Below, piece by piece: positions 17,928 to 28,566 of a stretch of DNA of 64,000 bases; position 1 is the first letter of the stretch; every line of letters begins with the position of its first letter. The DNA is from Strigamia acuminata (taxonomy: Eukaryota; Arthropoda; Chilopoda; Geophilomorpha; Linotaeniidae). The translations under genes were made by a program, and so were the position numbers. Under the pieces are notes generated by a model that made no database searches, was not told the origin of the DNA, and was given only the letters and a program-made list of their open reading frames with translations. The stretch lies in NCBI GenBank assembly GCA_949358305.1, contig OX442322.1, positions 4,712,001 through 4,776,000 on the forward strand. The letters run 5' to 3'.

Positions 17928-20267
17928 CTAAAGTCGGAACACGCGAGAGATCAACGACTGAAGACGCTCTGAGCTGAGCCACTTAGTGAAGATGTCCGCG
18001 ACGTTGTGCTCGCTGGACACTTTTCGGAGATCAAAACAGCCTGCCGTATACCATTCCCTGAGCCAGTGATACTTGACGCGGATATGCTTCGTCTTCGAGT
18101 TTTCCACGTCATTGGATGTGAATTGTATACTGGCTAGGGCATCGGAGTAAATAATCGGACGAGACAGACGGTTAAGAATCGGGAATTCGGTGAAGATGTT
18201 AGTGAGCCAAAAGGTTTCCTTCACGCATTCAACTAGGGCGAGGAATTCCGCTTCCATAGTTGAACACGCGACAGTCGATTGTTTCCGACACGACCAGCCA
18301 ATTGGCACATTCCCGATATATGTTATATAGCCGCCGAAACTTAAGGACGTTGCCAAATCGCTAGCCCACGATGCATCCGTATATGCCCATAATTGGCTTG
18401 ACGCACAATTTGATAGTTCGATACGATAGTCTACAGTATTCGCCACGTACTGGAGAACTTGAAGTAGGGCTCGGATGTGGGTATTGTCGTAGCAAGTGTT
18501 GAACTGCGAAAGCGAGATGACGGAGAATAAGATGTCGGGGCGCGTTTTCGAAGCCAGGAAGAGGAATGACCCGATTAGCGAGCGGTAGGGAAAATCGATC
18601 AGGTCTTCTGTCGATGCTCGAACTAAGGTGGTTCCGAGTGTCACTGGCACTTTCACGAGTCGGTTGGTCGATGTTCCATATTTCTGCACGAGTTTAGCGA
18701 TGTATGCACGTTGAGAGATGTAAGTGCGTCCCAATTCGCGGATAAACTCAACACCTAACAGTTTGGTAATTGGACCGAGGTTGACGATGTCGAATTTCGA
18801 AGTAATAAGTCGAATAATCCGGTCCAAAACACTGTCGGCTGCATAGAAAAGAACAATATCATCGACGTAGACTAACATAACTGCGCAATTATCGTAGATG
18901 TAAACGCAATTGCATGCAGGCATTTTTCGGAATCCGAGAGTTCGAAGTGCTTCGTCCAGTTTCAAATATCATTGTCTACCAGACTGGTGGAGTCCGTAAA
19001 GAGATTTCACGAGTAACCAAACGTTGTCGGGGTGATTACAGGTGGCACCTGCCGGGATGCGCATGTAGACCTTGTGCTCGAGGTCCCCGTACAGGTATGA
19101 ACATTTGACATCGAGATGTGCGTCTTTCCATCCTTGTAGCACTACCAAAAGGCAAAAGAATAGACAAATGAGGACGAAATTTACTACTGGACGGAAGACT
19201 TCATCGTAATCGATTCCGAAGGTTTGGCGAAAGCCTTGGGCGACGAGTCGAGCACGATATCGAGTAATCTTGCCGGTCGCGTCTGATTTGAGTTTAAAGA
19301 TCCATTTACAACCCAAGATTGTCGTATCGGGCGGTTTCGGCACTTCGACATAAATTTCCCGCTCCTTAAAAGTTCCTAACTCTTCGTCGATGGCTTCACG
19401 CCATTTTGGTGCATCGTCGAATTTGGGAATTTCCGCATACAATGACGGTTCGGTGCGACAGAGATGAGCGGCATGTCGAGCTGGAGGAATCAACGGTAGC
19501 GTATGCTCCATATTGCCGAAAAAGAATAACTCGGGGTCGTAAGAGAGATTGTTCATGACACAAAACTCCTCAACTTCTTTGCGAGATCGGAGTCGAAGGC
19601 CGGGTTTGGGAAAATAGTAAACGTCAATGTCTATCGAACCTGGCTGCTGGTCTTTTCGGAGATGTTCCTTACGAATCCATCTGCGGAATACTGTGTTTCC
19701 GTCGATATAACGCCAATAGAATGATGTTTTGCCGGCTGATGGGGCTGCAACGTGCGTTGCGCCAAGAGGTAATGGCGACATTTGCCCCTGATCGAATATT
19801 GGCATGGTATGTTGTAAGATATTCGGGCCTGTCTTTCGACGTAACGTGATGAAACGATTTGGCGATAGATTTGGTGAAAAGCCAGGAGAACTGGCGTTGG
19901 ACGTTTCCGGTGACACATGGGCAGACTGATTCGGTTGCGATTCTCCCGCGTCCGATTGAAGCGCAAATTCTTCGATCTGCTCAGCATCATTGTCGGTGTC
20001 CTGTCCTTCAGCTGTTTCCTGACGTTCCTCATTAGTGATAGGATATGATACGGAGTTACAAGCCGGAGTTGGCAATGTTGACGCGCAAAGTTCCAATAGT
20101 TGCCGTTCCGGCGTGGTTGGCGGGGGAATATGAACACTCGGCATAGGTGGCGTCTTTGATTTGGAAGTCGACTTGGATACAGATTTTTCTTCGGATATCG
20201 AATTCTCGTCATCTGAGGCTGGTTTGATAGACCAGTCTGCATATTGAACGGTGTCGTTGAATGACAC
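17928..20267 (-). pseudogene. pol: Cop-3 pol: linker with MBD-like segment, RT and RNase H
   Basis: Ty1/copia polymerase part with a TGA at 18969-18971 where Cop-4 has Trp (HQSGRQ stop, against HQSGRQW). Upstream of the stop lie an acidic Ser/Pro-rich linker, an MBD-like block (residues about 184-240, 19548-19718; key string IDVYYFP then LRLRSRKEVEEF) and the RT fingers (GCKWIFKLK, RARLVAQGF, LDVKCSYLYGD). Downstream, in the same frame, are the YVDD active site and a copia RNase H (YTDASWAS, STMEAEFLA, KTKHIRVKYHWLR, ADIFTKWL). It ends at 17928, about 200 bp before the PPT. It is similar throughout to Cop-4 but more decayed. Confidence 0.85.
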
Positions 20268-20356
20268 TTTTTGTTGCTCATTGTTGGGTTCGGAAAAGAA
20301 CTCGTTGTTGCCATTTGGTATATTTCGTAGAAATTTGCGGTAAGATTGGTGTTCGT

Positions 20357-21044
20357 CTATGCGAACATGTGCTGACTCCGTGACCTTGTTATCAATAGGC
20401 TTTCAAATTCTGTAGCCACGGGTTGCAACCGCGTACCCAACGAGATATCCTTTCCATGCGCATGGATCAAGCTTTTTACGGCCTGGCGCTGTATAGTGGA
20501 CCCAACATTTAGATCCGATCTTTCGTAAGTGTCGTAAAGATAGTGCTCGTTCACGCCAAAGTATATATGGGACTTAATTTATGGGACTTGAATGAAGGCT
20601 TCTGTTCTTGATATAAGCGAAAGTTACTGCAAGCTCTGCCCATAAACCGGCCGGAAGTTTGGTTTCCTCATGAATCGCGCAGATGTTGTCTGCCATCGTC
20701 CTGTTAATGCGCTCGGCCGTGCCGTTCATCTGTGGGCTCGATGGGTTCGTTCGCTGTCCTTGGATTTCTTTGTCTTTCAAATAGCGCTCAAATTCATTTG
20801 ACATAAATTCGCCGCCAAGGTCTGTCCGAATGGCTTTGATCGTTGTGTTCGCAACCCGTTCGACTCTAGCGGCAAAGTCTTTAAAGCATTCGAAGACTTG
20901 GGACTTCTGCGCCAATAGGGTAATCCAAGTGTATCTCGTGGCGTCATCTATGATTGTTAGGACAAAACGAGCTCCACCGAAAGATGTTGCAGGAGCCGGT
21001 CCCCACACGTCCATATGCAGGAGGTCGAGCGCTTTTGTAGTACT
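20357..21044 (-). pseudogene. pol: Cop-3 pol: integrase core fragment, frameshifted
   Basis: The readable part, 20574-21014, is a copia integrase core with first Asp in HMDVWG, second in RTDLGGEF and Glu in MNGTAERIN. After 20574 the reading continues only in another frame (20357-20554 covers part of the region with the wrong phase), so indels are present. The 5' side stops at the Cop-2 insertion (LTR from 21045). The missing upstream part continues at 27465. Confidence 0.75.
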
Positions 21045-21382
21045 TGTTGTGGAACAGCTTTCTATTAGTACAAGCTGCAGAATTGTGCAGTGACTTGGAA
21101 AAACATGTTGTGAGGAGAAATAACTTGGGATGCCATCAGTTGAGAATCAGAACATAGAGTGAGTTTATTCTCTGCAGTCACATGACCCACAGGTATACAG
21201 TGCCACCTTGTGGATGAAATACAAAGTAATAAATGTCAACATGATACAAATAGTACTGCAGCCAGTCGTGCAGGTAAGTGCAAATAAGAATACATGATCG
21301 GTTAAAGTGAACAATAGTAAACAACAGTGTCGCTTGATGAGACGACATAAATATGTATACAAGAGGTTTACAATATCCAACA
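21045..21382 (-). repeat. Cop-2 3' LTR
   Basis: Plus strand TGTTGTGGAA to ATATCCAACA. Matches 27127-27464. Confidence 0.92.
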
Positions 21383-21394
21383 ATCGGCCCCCTC
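21383..21394 (-). promoter_or_regulatory. Cop-2 polypurine tract
   Basis: The minus strand reads GAGGGGGCCGAT directly before the 3' LTR. It is nearly the same as the Cop-1 tract at 49798-49809. Confidence 0.75.
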
Positions 21395-21400
21395 GTATTA

Positions 21401-24262
21401 TCAAGCACTTATGAGGTTTAGATCAATCAGAAACCGATCACAAAAGCGCAGCAAATCAACTTTGTCAACAGACTTCGTAAAGATGTCCGCGTGGTTGCAT
21501 TTGGTGCCCACATGCACGATATGGAGGTTATCTCCTCTTACGAGCTCTCTTATGAAATGGTATCGCACGTCTATGTGTTTTGTCTTTCTATTTTCAACGC
21601 AGGATTTGGTGAAATCTACCGTTGAAATATTGTCGCATAGAACATGGTGAGGAAATTTGTCCGCCAAATCGGGGATGATTTCATGTAGAACCCGGACAAT
21701 CCAGATGTAGTCCTTAACAGTTTCTGTAAGGGCCACATATTCGGCCTCCATAGTTGATAATGTGACATTCCGTTGTTTGAAGGTCCTCCAATAAATGGGC
21801 GTAGTTCCCAAAGTCACAAGAGTTCCTCCAACGGAGATCCGGTCGTCCCTGTTGTTAGCGTAATCGGAGTCGCTATATCCGATAACTTCAATCCGATCGT
21901 TTGGGAACAGCATTAATCCATGATTTTTTGTTGTTCTCAAATAGCTAAGCAGGTCTAGCAGCGCAATCCAGTGATCCCAGCCTGGGTTCGATTGGAATTG
22001 ACTTAGGATGTTTACGGCGTACGTCAAATCGGGTCTCGTCCTCGATGCAATGAATGCCAAACATCCAAGTAGGCTTCGATAGGGAATTGCTTCCATGGTC
22101 TTAAACTCGTCAATCGTAGTTGGACACCCTTGCTTCGTGAGAATAGTAGCTTTAGTCATTGGTTGCGATCGAATTTTTACAGAGTCCAAATGGTTCTTAA
22201 ATTTCAAAAGGACCTTGTTGATGTACGACTTTTGATGGAGAATCATTTGTTGCCTGTACGAATAAAATTCGACGCCTAACAACTTCTTTGTTTGTCCAAG
22301 TATGACTAAGTCAAATCGCGTTGCGATCATGTCGAGAACCTTCATCGCATCTTCATGATGTTTTCCAAAGACGACTATATCGTCCACGTACACGATCAAA
22401 TATGCAACGCTGCCATATTTGTAAACGCAATTGCACCAGTTTACGTGCTCAAGTCCTAGTTTCAATAAAGTTTCCTCCAGTTCTATGCCCCATTCTCTTC
22501 CGGATTGGTGCAGTCCGTATATGGCTCGGAGGAGCTTGCAGACATAGTTTTCCTTGCCTTCAACGATGAAACCTTTTGGTTGTCGCATGTAGACGGTCTT
22601 ATGCAACTTTGCGTAAAGGTACGCACACTTGACGTCGGCTTGAATGTACGACCATTTGAGCATACAGACGAGCAGCGTGAACATAAAGCGCACGATCGAA
22701 AAGTCTACCACGGGTGAGAATGTCTCCTCATACGATTTGCCGTAGACTTGGGAGAAACCTTGCGCGACAAGTCTTGCCTTATAACGTGCAATCTCCCCCT
22801 CGTCGTTCTGTTTGGTCGTGTAAATCCATCTGCAACCCACTATCTTAGTGTTGGGCGGTGGTGGAACAAGTTCCCAAACTTTGCGCTCATGCATGGTGCC
22901 AATCTCGTCGTTCATCGCTTGGCGCCATTCATTTCTTTCGGGTAAAGTCGCGATTTCCTCATAACGTACGGGTACGTGGACTTCTAGGTGATTAGCTTCG
23001 AAATTAATATTTATATCATCAAAGTCCAGGTCGAGATTATCCGCCGTCGTATTCGATTCAGAGGGCTTTTTCTTTCTTCTGTCCTCAAACAAATGCTCGG
23101 GAAGACGAAGGTTATGTTCAACACAGTAGCGTTTCACTTCCGGAATGGAACGCAATCTCGGTTTATCATATCCTTCGATTGTATATTCAATGTCTTTTTG
23201 ACCCGTTGGTCTTGCCTTCTCGGTCTTTCTCCACACGAGAGCTGGTATGTTCGGAATTGGGTTTGGAAAAACCTGTCCAGGTTGTTGCAAACTGTTTGGT
23301 TGCTTCACTGCTGGCAAGTTGTGTCGCAACGCATCTTCTGGCTGTCTGAATTTCAGTCTAACTGGAGGTAATTCCTCTTCCTCTTTCTTCTTTATCGGTG
23401 CTGGCGGGGGTAGCGGTGGCCTCACATCCTCATCGGAATAATATTGACGATCGTTGTTGTTATCCAAATTATCGTCCAAACTGTCGATATATGTCGTATA
23501 TTTGTCCGGTAGGCCCAGCACGCCTTCAACTCCGCGCCTGCTTTCCACGAACTTGACATTGCTGGTTTCAATGACTTTAGAAAATTCCGGGAGCCAAACT
23601 CTATATCCTTTTGTGACCCTGGAATATCCGAGCATTATTTCGTGTATCCCTTTGTTGTCTATCTTGCCGTCTCAAACTTTCTTTTGAACAAAGCACAAAC
23701 TTCCAAATTTTCTTAAATGGCGTAAGGATGGCTTACGACCATAGTAAAGTTCCATTGGTGTTTTATCTGACTTTAACTTGGCTATCCTGTTTCTCAGGTA
23801 ATTGAAGGTTAAGATAGCTTCACCCCAGAATCGATGTTCCAATCCCGCGTCGTATACAAGTGCTCGCATGCCATTCGCTAGTGTTTGGTTGAGTCTCTCC
23901 GAAACTCCATTCTGGGCAGGTGTATACGCGTTTGTGCGTTCGTGTGCGATCCCTTGTTCTTCCAAATATTGTCCAAATTTGTTGGAACAGAACTCCATTT
24001 CATTGTCTGTTCGGATCGCAAGAATTGACTTTCCCAATAGTCGCTCAATACGTTTCGCGTGTTTGCAGAACAAATCGAAAACTTCATCCTTGTGCTTCAT
24101 TAAGTAGACGGTGGAGTAACGCGAAAAATCATCCGTTATCGTCAGAAAATACCTATTTCCCGACAGAGTTGCTGTGCTGAATGTGTAGGCCATTAAATTC
24201 AATAAAGTGAGTCCAATCCTGATTTTAGTCTTTTGCATTACTAGCACAAATTGTGCCGCCAT
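21401..24262 (-). pseudogene. pol: Cop-2 pol: integrase, MBD-like segment, RT, RNase H; one TGA
   Basis: Copia pol distal to the 470-bp insert. Integrase residues are visible in ITDDFSRYS, RTDNEMEF (Glu where Cop-1 has Gly) and QNGVSERLN. A TGA at 23672-23674 replaces an Arg codon (Cop-1 has RIRDSKID), fitting a CGA to TGA change. The same frame then continues from 23671 to 21401: linker, MBD-like block (about 23102-23236; WRK, IEYTIEGYDKPRLRS, EVKRYC), RT (GCRWIYTTKQ, ADVKCAYLYAKLH, YVDD) and RNase H (YSDSDYANN, STMEAEYVA, KTKHIDVRYHF, ADIFTKSVDK). The first 28 codons of the listed frame come from the insert and supply an ATG. Confidence 0.85.
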
Positions 24263-24653
24263 GTTTTATTGCAGTGGAAAAACATAACAACAAAACGTAC
24301 ACCCGGTTTGAGGTTATTTTTCCCAAAACTATCGGGAAAACAAATCAATGTCACAGGTAGTTGATTTGTCCTGTACAGTGCTAAAACATAAACAATTCAA
24401 AATACAGAACAAGTTCTTAACTAAAAATGCAGACGACAATTAGAGAAATCATTATATAGAGATAAATCAGTTGCGGTACATACACACGCAATTTATAAAA
24501 ACAATAACAACTGATTTACAATTTCGGGGCAGAATACAATGAAAACCTAATCGCGTAACAATCGCGCTAATTCGGAAACGCACGAAGTAATCTCTCCATC
24601 GTAAATCGGAACTGACTGTGACAACACTTGTCCCTAAACTTTACATATCAATA
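24184..24653. mobile_element. 470-bp unidentified insertion in Cop-2 pol, TSD GAATG
   Basis: Comparison with Cop-1 shows extra DNA between the codons for HMDVCGAF and STATLSGN. It is flanked by GAATG at 24179-24183 and 24654-24658. Plus-strand ends are TGTAGGCCATT and ACATATCAATA. I found no terminal inverted repeat and no second copy. On the minus strand it ends with a TATATAA box, some 5'UTR-like DNA and an ATG (24262) in frame with the integrase. It could be a solo LTR-like or a small non-autonomous element. Confidence 0.7.
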
Positions 24654-26345
24654 GAATGCTCCACATACATCCATGTGTAAGAGCTCCAGTGGCTGTTTCG
24701 ACCTGATCCCAGGTATAGACTTGTGTGAAACAGATTTCTTCTTTGCTAAATCGCAAACATCACATTGTGTGATGGGCACATCCAAGATAGGAAGTCCAAC
24801 GACTGCATCGCCTTTACTCATTTCCTGTACGCTTGGAAAGTAAATGTGCCCCAGTCGCTCATGCCAAAGTCTTGCTTCTTCTGGATTTGACATCTTCTTG
24901 GTTGAGGTAATTGATCTTTGTTGCTTTTCTTCACCAACATTAACTTTGTTGCTCTCCTTTTGTCTTAACTTGTCAAAGTCGGGTTTTTGATCACTTAATC
25001 TGATGTAGTAGAGTCTGTCCTTCTTTACTCCCTCCATCAATTGCCTCTTCCACTGTGGATCATAAATTTTGACAAGTCCAGAACCCACGGCGACTTTGCA
25101 TCTGGCTTCGTCGATGCACAGCCCCGATAACAAATTCCGTCTTAAATCTGGCGCGTAGTAAACTTTCTTTAATGTGATTGGAATTGTCTCACTTCCGACC
25201 AAACACATTATGCAAACATCTCCTACGCCCTGGATCTGAATTAGTGTCTTTTTATCCGCTTGACTTATTGTTCCACTTATCTCTTTGAAATTGAAGAATT
25301 GGTTTCTGTCCTTACAGAAATGTCCTGTGGCCCCGGTGTCATAAATCCAACAGTTGTTGGCTGTGCTGCATTGCAGCATCTCCTCTTGACTTAATTCCGT
25401 GAGGAAACTGACATTTAGCATGTTATTGTCCAATTCTTCCGCGGTATTTGTGTTCAACTGGTTGTTCGAATTATTTGGTGCGAGTTGCACTATACAATCC
25501 TTCGCCCAATGTCCTTGTTTGTTGCAGCGAAAACACGGCCCCCGTCCTGGTGATCCGGTTGCATTTCCTCTGAAATTCCTTGTGTTTTTGCCGCCGCGGT
25601 AATTCGATCTTCCGCCCTTTTGTCCGCCTTGATATCCTCCTCGACTATTTTGGCCAGTATTGCCTTGTTGCTGTGAATTATCGCTGGTTTTGGTGTTCGT
25701 GGTGCTCGTGCCCATGCTGAAAGCGTCCACTATTGGTCCCTGACCCGAATCCCTTCGTTGTTGGGCCAAACGTCCTTCTTCCGCGACCAATTCGACTTCC
25801 ACCTTTTCCAAAGTAAAATTCGCGTCCTCCCACCGGTAAATCGTCTGGACAATCGATTGATATTCTGCTGGCAGATACCGAATTAACTGAAAAGCTTGGT
25901 ATAAGTCCTCCAATTTGTGTTTAACGTCGGCGAGCTTCTTCGCCGCGTTTCGAATCTTTGCTGCGAAGACTCCGATTGTTTCCGTCGCTGGGTCGTATTT
26001 CAGACTGAAAAATTCGTCCAACAAACGAATTATCCGCGCTCTTGAGACTGGTTCGAAGTTGGCTTTCAATGTGTTCCAAGCCTTCTTGGCGTCGTCGACC
26101 CCGCTGAGCAATTCGTGATACTGCTCCTTTATTGAATAATAGATCAAGCTGAAAGCTCTTCCTTGTCGTAGCTTGAAGTCCGAGCGGTCGCGCCAAGATG
26201 CTCCAGGTGCCAAAGCCTCCTCCGTCCCTTCCGCAAACGCCCAGCATCCATGATGCATCAAAAGTACTTTGATCTGCTGTTTCCAGCTGTCATAGTTGGT
26301 CCTGTTCAGCAGTGTAACCTTCCTTTCTGGTTTGTCCGTATCCAT
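24648..26345 (-). CDS. gag: Cop-2 gag-protease-GAG-pre-integrase
   Basis: A 565-residue proximal part of the copia polyprotein. Residues 1-200 are a UBN2/gag-type domain (WKQQIKVLLM, FSLIYYSI, RIIRLLDEFFSLKYD, IRYLPAEYQSIV). A Gly/Arg/Asn-rich stretch and a CCHC knuckle at 271-284 (CFRC...GHWAKDC) follow. The protease active site DTGATGHF starts at Asp336. The GAG-pre-integrase region shows RLWHERLGH and CDVCDLAKKK. The frame is cut after HMDVCGAF by the 470-bp insert, which supplies the stop. ATG 26345 matches the starts in Cop-1 and Cop-6. Confidence 0.9.
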   Translation of the reverse strand: MDTDKPERKVTLLNRTNYDSWKQQIKVLLMHHGCWAFAEGTEEALAPGASWRDRSDFKLRQGRAFSLIYYSIKEQYHELLSGVDDAKKAWNTLKANFEPVSRARIIRLLDEFFSLKYDPATETIGVFAAKIRNAAKKLADVKHKLEDLYQAFQLIRYLPAEYQSIVQTIYRWEDANFTLEKVEVELVAEEGRLAQQRRDSGQGPIVDAFSMGTSTTNTKTSDNSQQQGNTGQNSRGGYQGGQKGGRSNYRGGKNTRNFRGNATGSPGRGPCFRCNKQGHWAKDCIVQLAPNNSNNQLNTNTAEELDNNMLNVSFLTELSQEEMLQCSTANNCWIYDTGATGHFCKDRNQFFNFKEISGTISQADKKTLIQIQGVGDVCIMCLVGSETIPITLKKVYYAPDLRRNLLSGLCIDEARCKVAVGSGLVKIYDPQWKRQLMEGVKKDRLYYIRLSDQKPDFDKLRQKESNKVNVGEEKQQRSITSTKKMSNPEEARLWHERLGHIYFPSVQEMSKGDAVVGLPILDVPITQCDVCDLAKKKSVSHKSIPGIRSKQPLELLHMDVCGAFY

Positions 26346-27113
26346 CTCGAATTAAGTGCCCGCCACTTGAAAAACACTGAACCCACACTTTTATTTCGTC
26401 AAAAACACTGATAATACTGGTAATCGCAACTGGGTGCAGTGTTGCGATTTTAGTTCGCTCTTAAATAAGGTTAGTGTTTATCCTAGTACAACGCTAAGCT
26501 AACAATGCAATAGTATCAAATAATATCGAATAAAAATGCAAAAATTATCGATAAATATGGCAAATTGTTCATTAAATTTCCAGTTGTTGTGCGCTGTCTC
26601 GAATTCTCGTTCACACTTCCCGTGTGGTTGTCGAGAAATGCTGTCCTCGTCTAACTCTTGTAGAAACGTGGAAAACGCTGTTTTTCGTCCGGAAATAACC
26701 TCAATATGTCCAAAAATTCCTTTGTTTCGGAATCCTTTTCGTCCGTTTTCATTTGGTTAAATTCCCGTGTGGTTGATGGAGATTTATCACCGTCGTCGCC
26801 ACGTCTTCTCGCTCGAAGATAGTGTCACGTCGACGAAACGTATTGCGCCTCGCAATACGGGAAAAATCGTCCGAAAAACGGAAAAACAAACTCGTAAATA
26901 AATAGTTTAATACTGTTCGAACCCGATTAATGTTCCTGTGTGGTTGGATGTCTAGTTGTGGCTTCCAAAACCGTTGATTCTCGGCACAAACACAAGCTGA
27001 CATTTTCCTCCATGGGCGCCGCCATATTGGATTTGGAGGGAAAACTTCACAGCTGACCTCCAAATGATGGAAAAACTTCCAAAATCACTCCAAACGTTTT
27101 TCCAACGTTACAT
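26346..27113 (-). other. Cop-2 5' leader (non-coding)
   Basis: About 770 bp between PBS and gag, related to the Cop-1 leader. Shared blocks include GGCGCCGCCAT, an AACCACACG box (26765-26777, compare 28380) and the GTTAGCTTAG box (rc near 26490, compare 28551). No coding frame is credible. Confidence 0.7.
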
Positions 27114-27114
27114 C

Positions 27115-27126
27115 GGCCCATAACCT
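27115..27126 (-). promoter_or_regulatory. Cop-2 primer-binding site (initiator tRNA-Met anticodon region)
   Basis: The minus strand reads AGGTTATGGGCC directly after the LTR, complementary to the anticodon stem-loop of initiator tRNA-Met. Drosophila copia uses this half-tRNA primer. Confidence 0.75.
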
Positions 27127-27464
27127 TGTTGTGGAACAGCTTTCTATTAGTACAAGCTGCAGAATTGTGCAGTGACTTGGAAAAACATGTTGTGAGGAGA
27201 AATAACTTGGGATGCCATCAGTTGAGAATCAGAACATAGAGTGAGTTTATTCTCTGCAGTCACATGACCCACAGGTATACAGTGCCACCTTGTGGATGAA
27301 ATACAAAGTAATAAATGTCAACATGATACAAATAGTACTGCAGCCAGTCGTGCAGGTAAGTGCAAATAAGAATACATGATCGGTTAAAGTGAACAATAGT
27401 ACACAACAGTGTCGCTTGATGAGACGACATAAATATGTATACAAGAGGTTTACAATATCCAACA
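27127..27464 (-). repeat. Cop-2 5' LTR
   Basis: 338 bp, same ends as 21045-21382, next to the PBS. Minus-strand promoter LTR. Confidence 0.92.
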
Positions 27465-27715
27465 GTACTCGGGTGAAGGTCCGGTTTATGAGAAATTTTG
27501 ATTGATTTTGCAAGACGACAGTCATTGCAAGCAAGTTCTGGTTTAACTTCCCTGGGTTCCATTCCGTAAACTTGGTCGTTGTGTGCCAACAGGCGCATTG
27601 CATTGGTGTGCAAATGCCCTAACCTGCTGTGCTATAAACCTGTAGCATCCTTTACGGTCGCAGGGTTGGCAATTACATTCTTTGGTGATGTAGAAGTATT
27701 GCCGGAAGTAGGAGG
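27465..27715 (-). pseudogene. pol: Cop-3 pol: GAG-pre-integrase fragment
   Basis: The minus-strand translation gives HSRLGHLHTNAM and CNDCRLAKS, the HHCC zinc region that precedes integrase in Cop-4 (HSRLGHLHTNAMKLL). A TAG stands where Cop-4 has Trp before HSRLGH. The fragment is bounded by the Cop-2 insertion on its 3' side and the Cop-1 insertion on its 5' side, and the flanking GTACT and GGAGG are their target duplications. Confidence 0.8.
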
Positions 27716-28024
27716 TGTTAGGCTTTAATGTACTTATATATCGTATCATCAAGCGGTGACACGCTTTGTATTTATGTACACTAGTTTATTTGTGCGCTGT
27801 ATTATTTGCACGACTAGCTGCTATGTTTGTTTACATGCAGCTTATGTATTTTGCCCAAAGGGGGCGCTATTTATGTTCTTTCTGGTCACATGACCAGACA
27901 ATAAACTTCGCTTGCTTTTCTGCTTTCAACACATAAAGATGTCGCTTATTTCTTCTCACAAAAGGTGTTTTTCACACCACTGCTTTTATACACAATATGT
28001 ATAAGTTTGCACTACAAATTAACA
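27716..28024 (+). repeat. Cop-1 5' LTR
   Basis: TGTTAGGC...AATTAACA, 309 bp, followed by the PBS. Contains AATAAA near 27899. Confidence 0.92.
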
Positions 28025-28025
28025 A

Positions 28026-28037
28026 GGTTATGGGCCC
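28026..28037 (+). promoter_or_regulatory. Cop-1 primer-binding site (initiator tRNA-Met anticodon region)
   Basis: GGTTATGGGCCC one base after the LTR, complementary to the initiator tRNA-Met anticodon arm. Confidence 0.8.
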
Positions 28038-28566
28038 CAATAACGATGAGAAACATCTGGAGCAACTTTGTGAAGTCAGCTGCCATTTGGAGGTCACCAA
28101 GGCGAATCATCTCTATTTATCCAAGATGGCGGCGCCCATGGGAGAAGAAGCCAGTCGGTGTTTGTGCCACTGAATTCGAGATTGGGAAGCAGCAAGCAGT
28201 CACCAAACCACACAGGAACAATAAGGGTTCGAAACACTGTAAAAACATTTTGTTTAAACGTTTTCTCTTTTCGTTTTTGAGAAATTTTGTTCCCATATTG
28301 CAAGGCGCAATACGTGTCATTAACGTTGCGAAAATTTCGGTGGAAAAACGTATCCAATACGACGGCGACTGTTCCAGTCAACCACACGAGAAGTGTGAAC
28401 CGAAATTATCGAGGAGCGGTGTAGACAAAGACGGACGGCGTGAACAAAGACGAATTTTAAACGACGGAAAACGAGCGGACGAGTTACGAGGAGAAAACAA
28501 CGTTTATGAACAATTGTCGTGTTTATTCTCGAATATTACTATTGAATGCTATTGTTAGCTTAGTGT
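28038..28566 (+). other. Cop-1 5' leader, proximal part
   Basis: Non-coding leader. A long plus-strand frame across LTR and leader (27965-28558) has no domain and is not credible. The leader resumes at 44177 after LARD-A: 28555-28566 AGCTTAGTGT joins TGTGCCAGGATA at 44177. Confidence 0.7.

Larger units (their letters stand above)
21045..27464 (-). mobile_element. Cop-2, Ty1/copia retrotransposon with 338-bp LTRs, TSD GTACT
   Basis: LTRs at 21045-21382 and 27127-27464 are flanked by GTACT at 21040-21044 and 27465-27469. Order on the minus strand: LTR, PBS, leader, gag-protease, (470-bp insert), integrase, RT, RNase H, PPT, LTR. It interrupts Cop-3 pol just before the integrase core. The LTRs differ at only one position noticed by eye (A21320 against C27402), so the insertion is recent. 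It is defective through the insert and one TGA. Confidence 0.92.

Noticed and set aside
27247-27613. Two overlapping minus-strand frames of about 117 codons
   Set aside because: They are Cop-2 LTR read through into the Cop-3 fragment; the same LTR frame occurs at 21165-21408.
27965-28558. 197-codon plus-strand frame
   Set aside because: It spans the Cop-1 LTR and leader, has no domain, and shares its DNA with non-coding leader in Cop-2.
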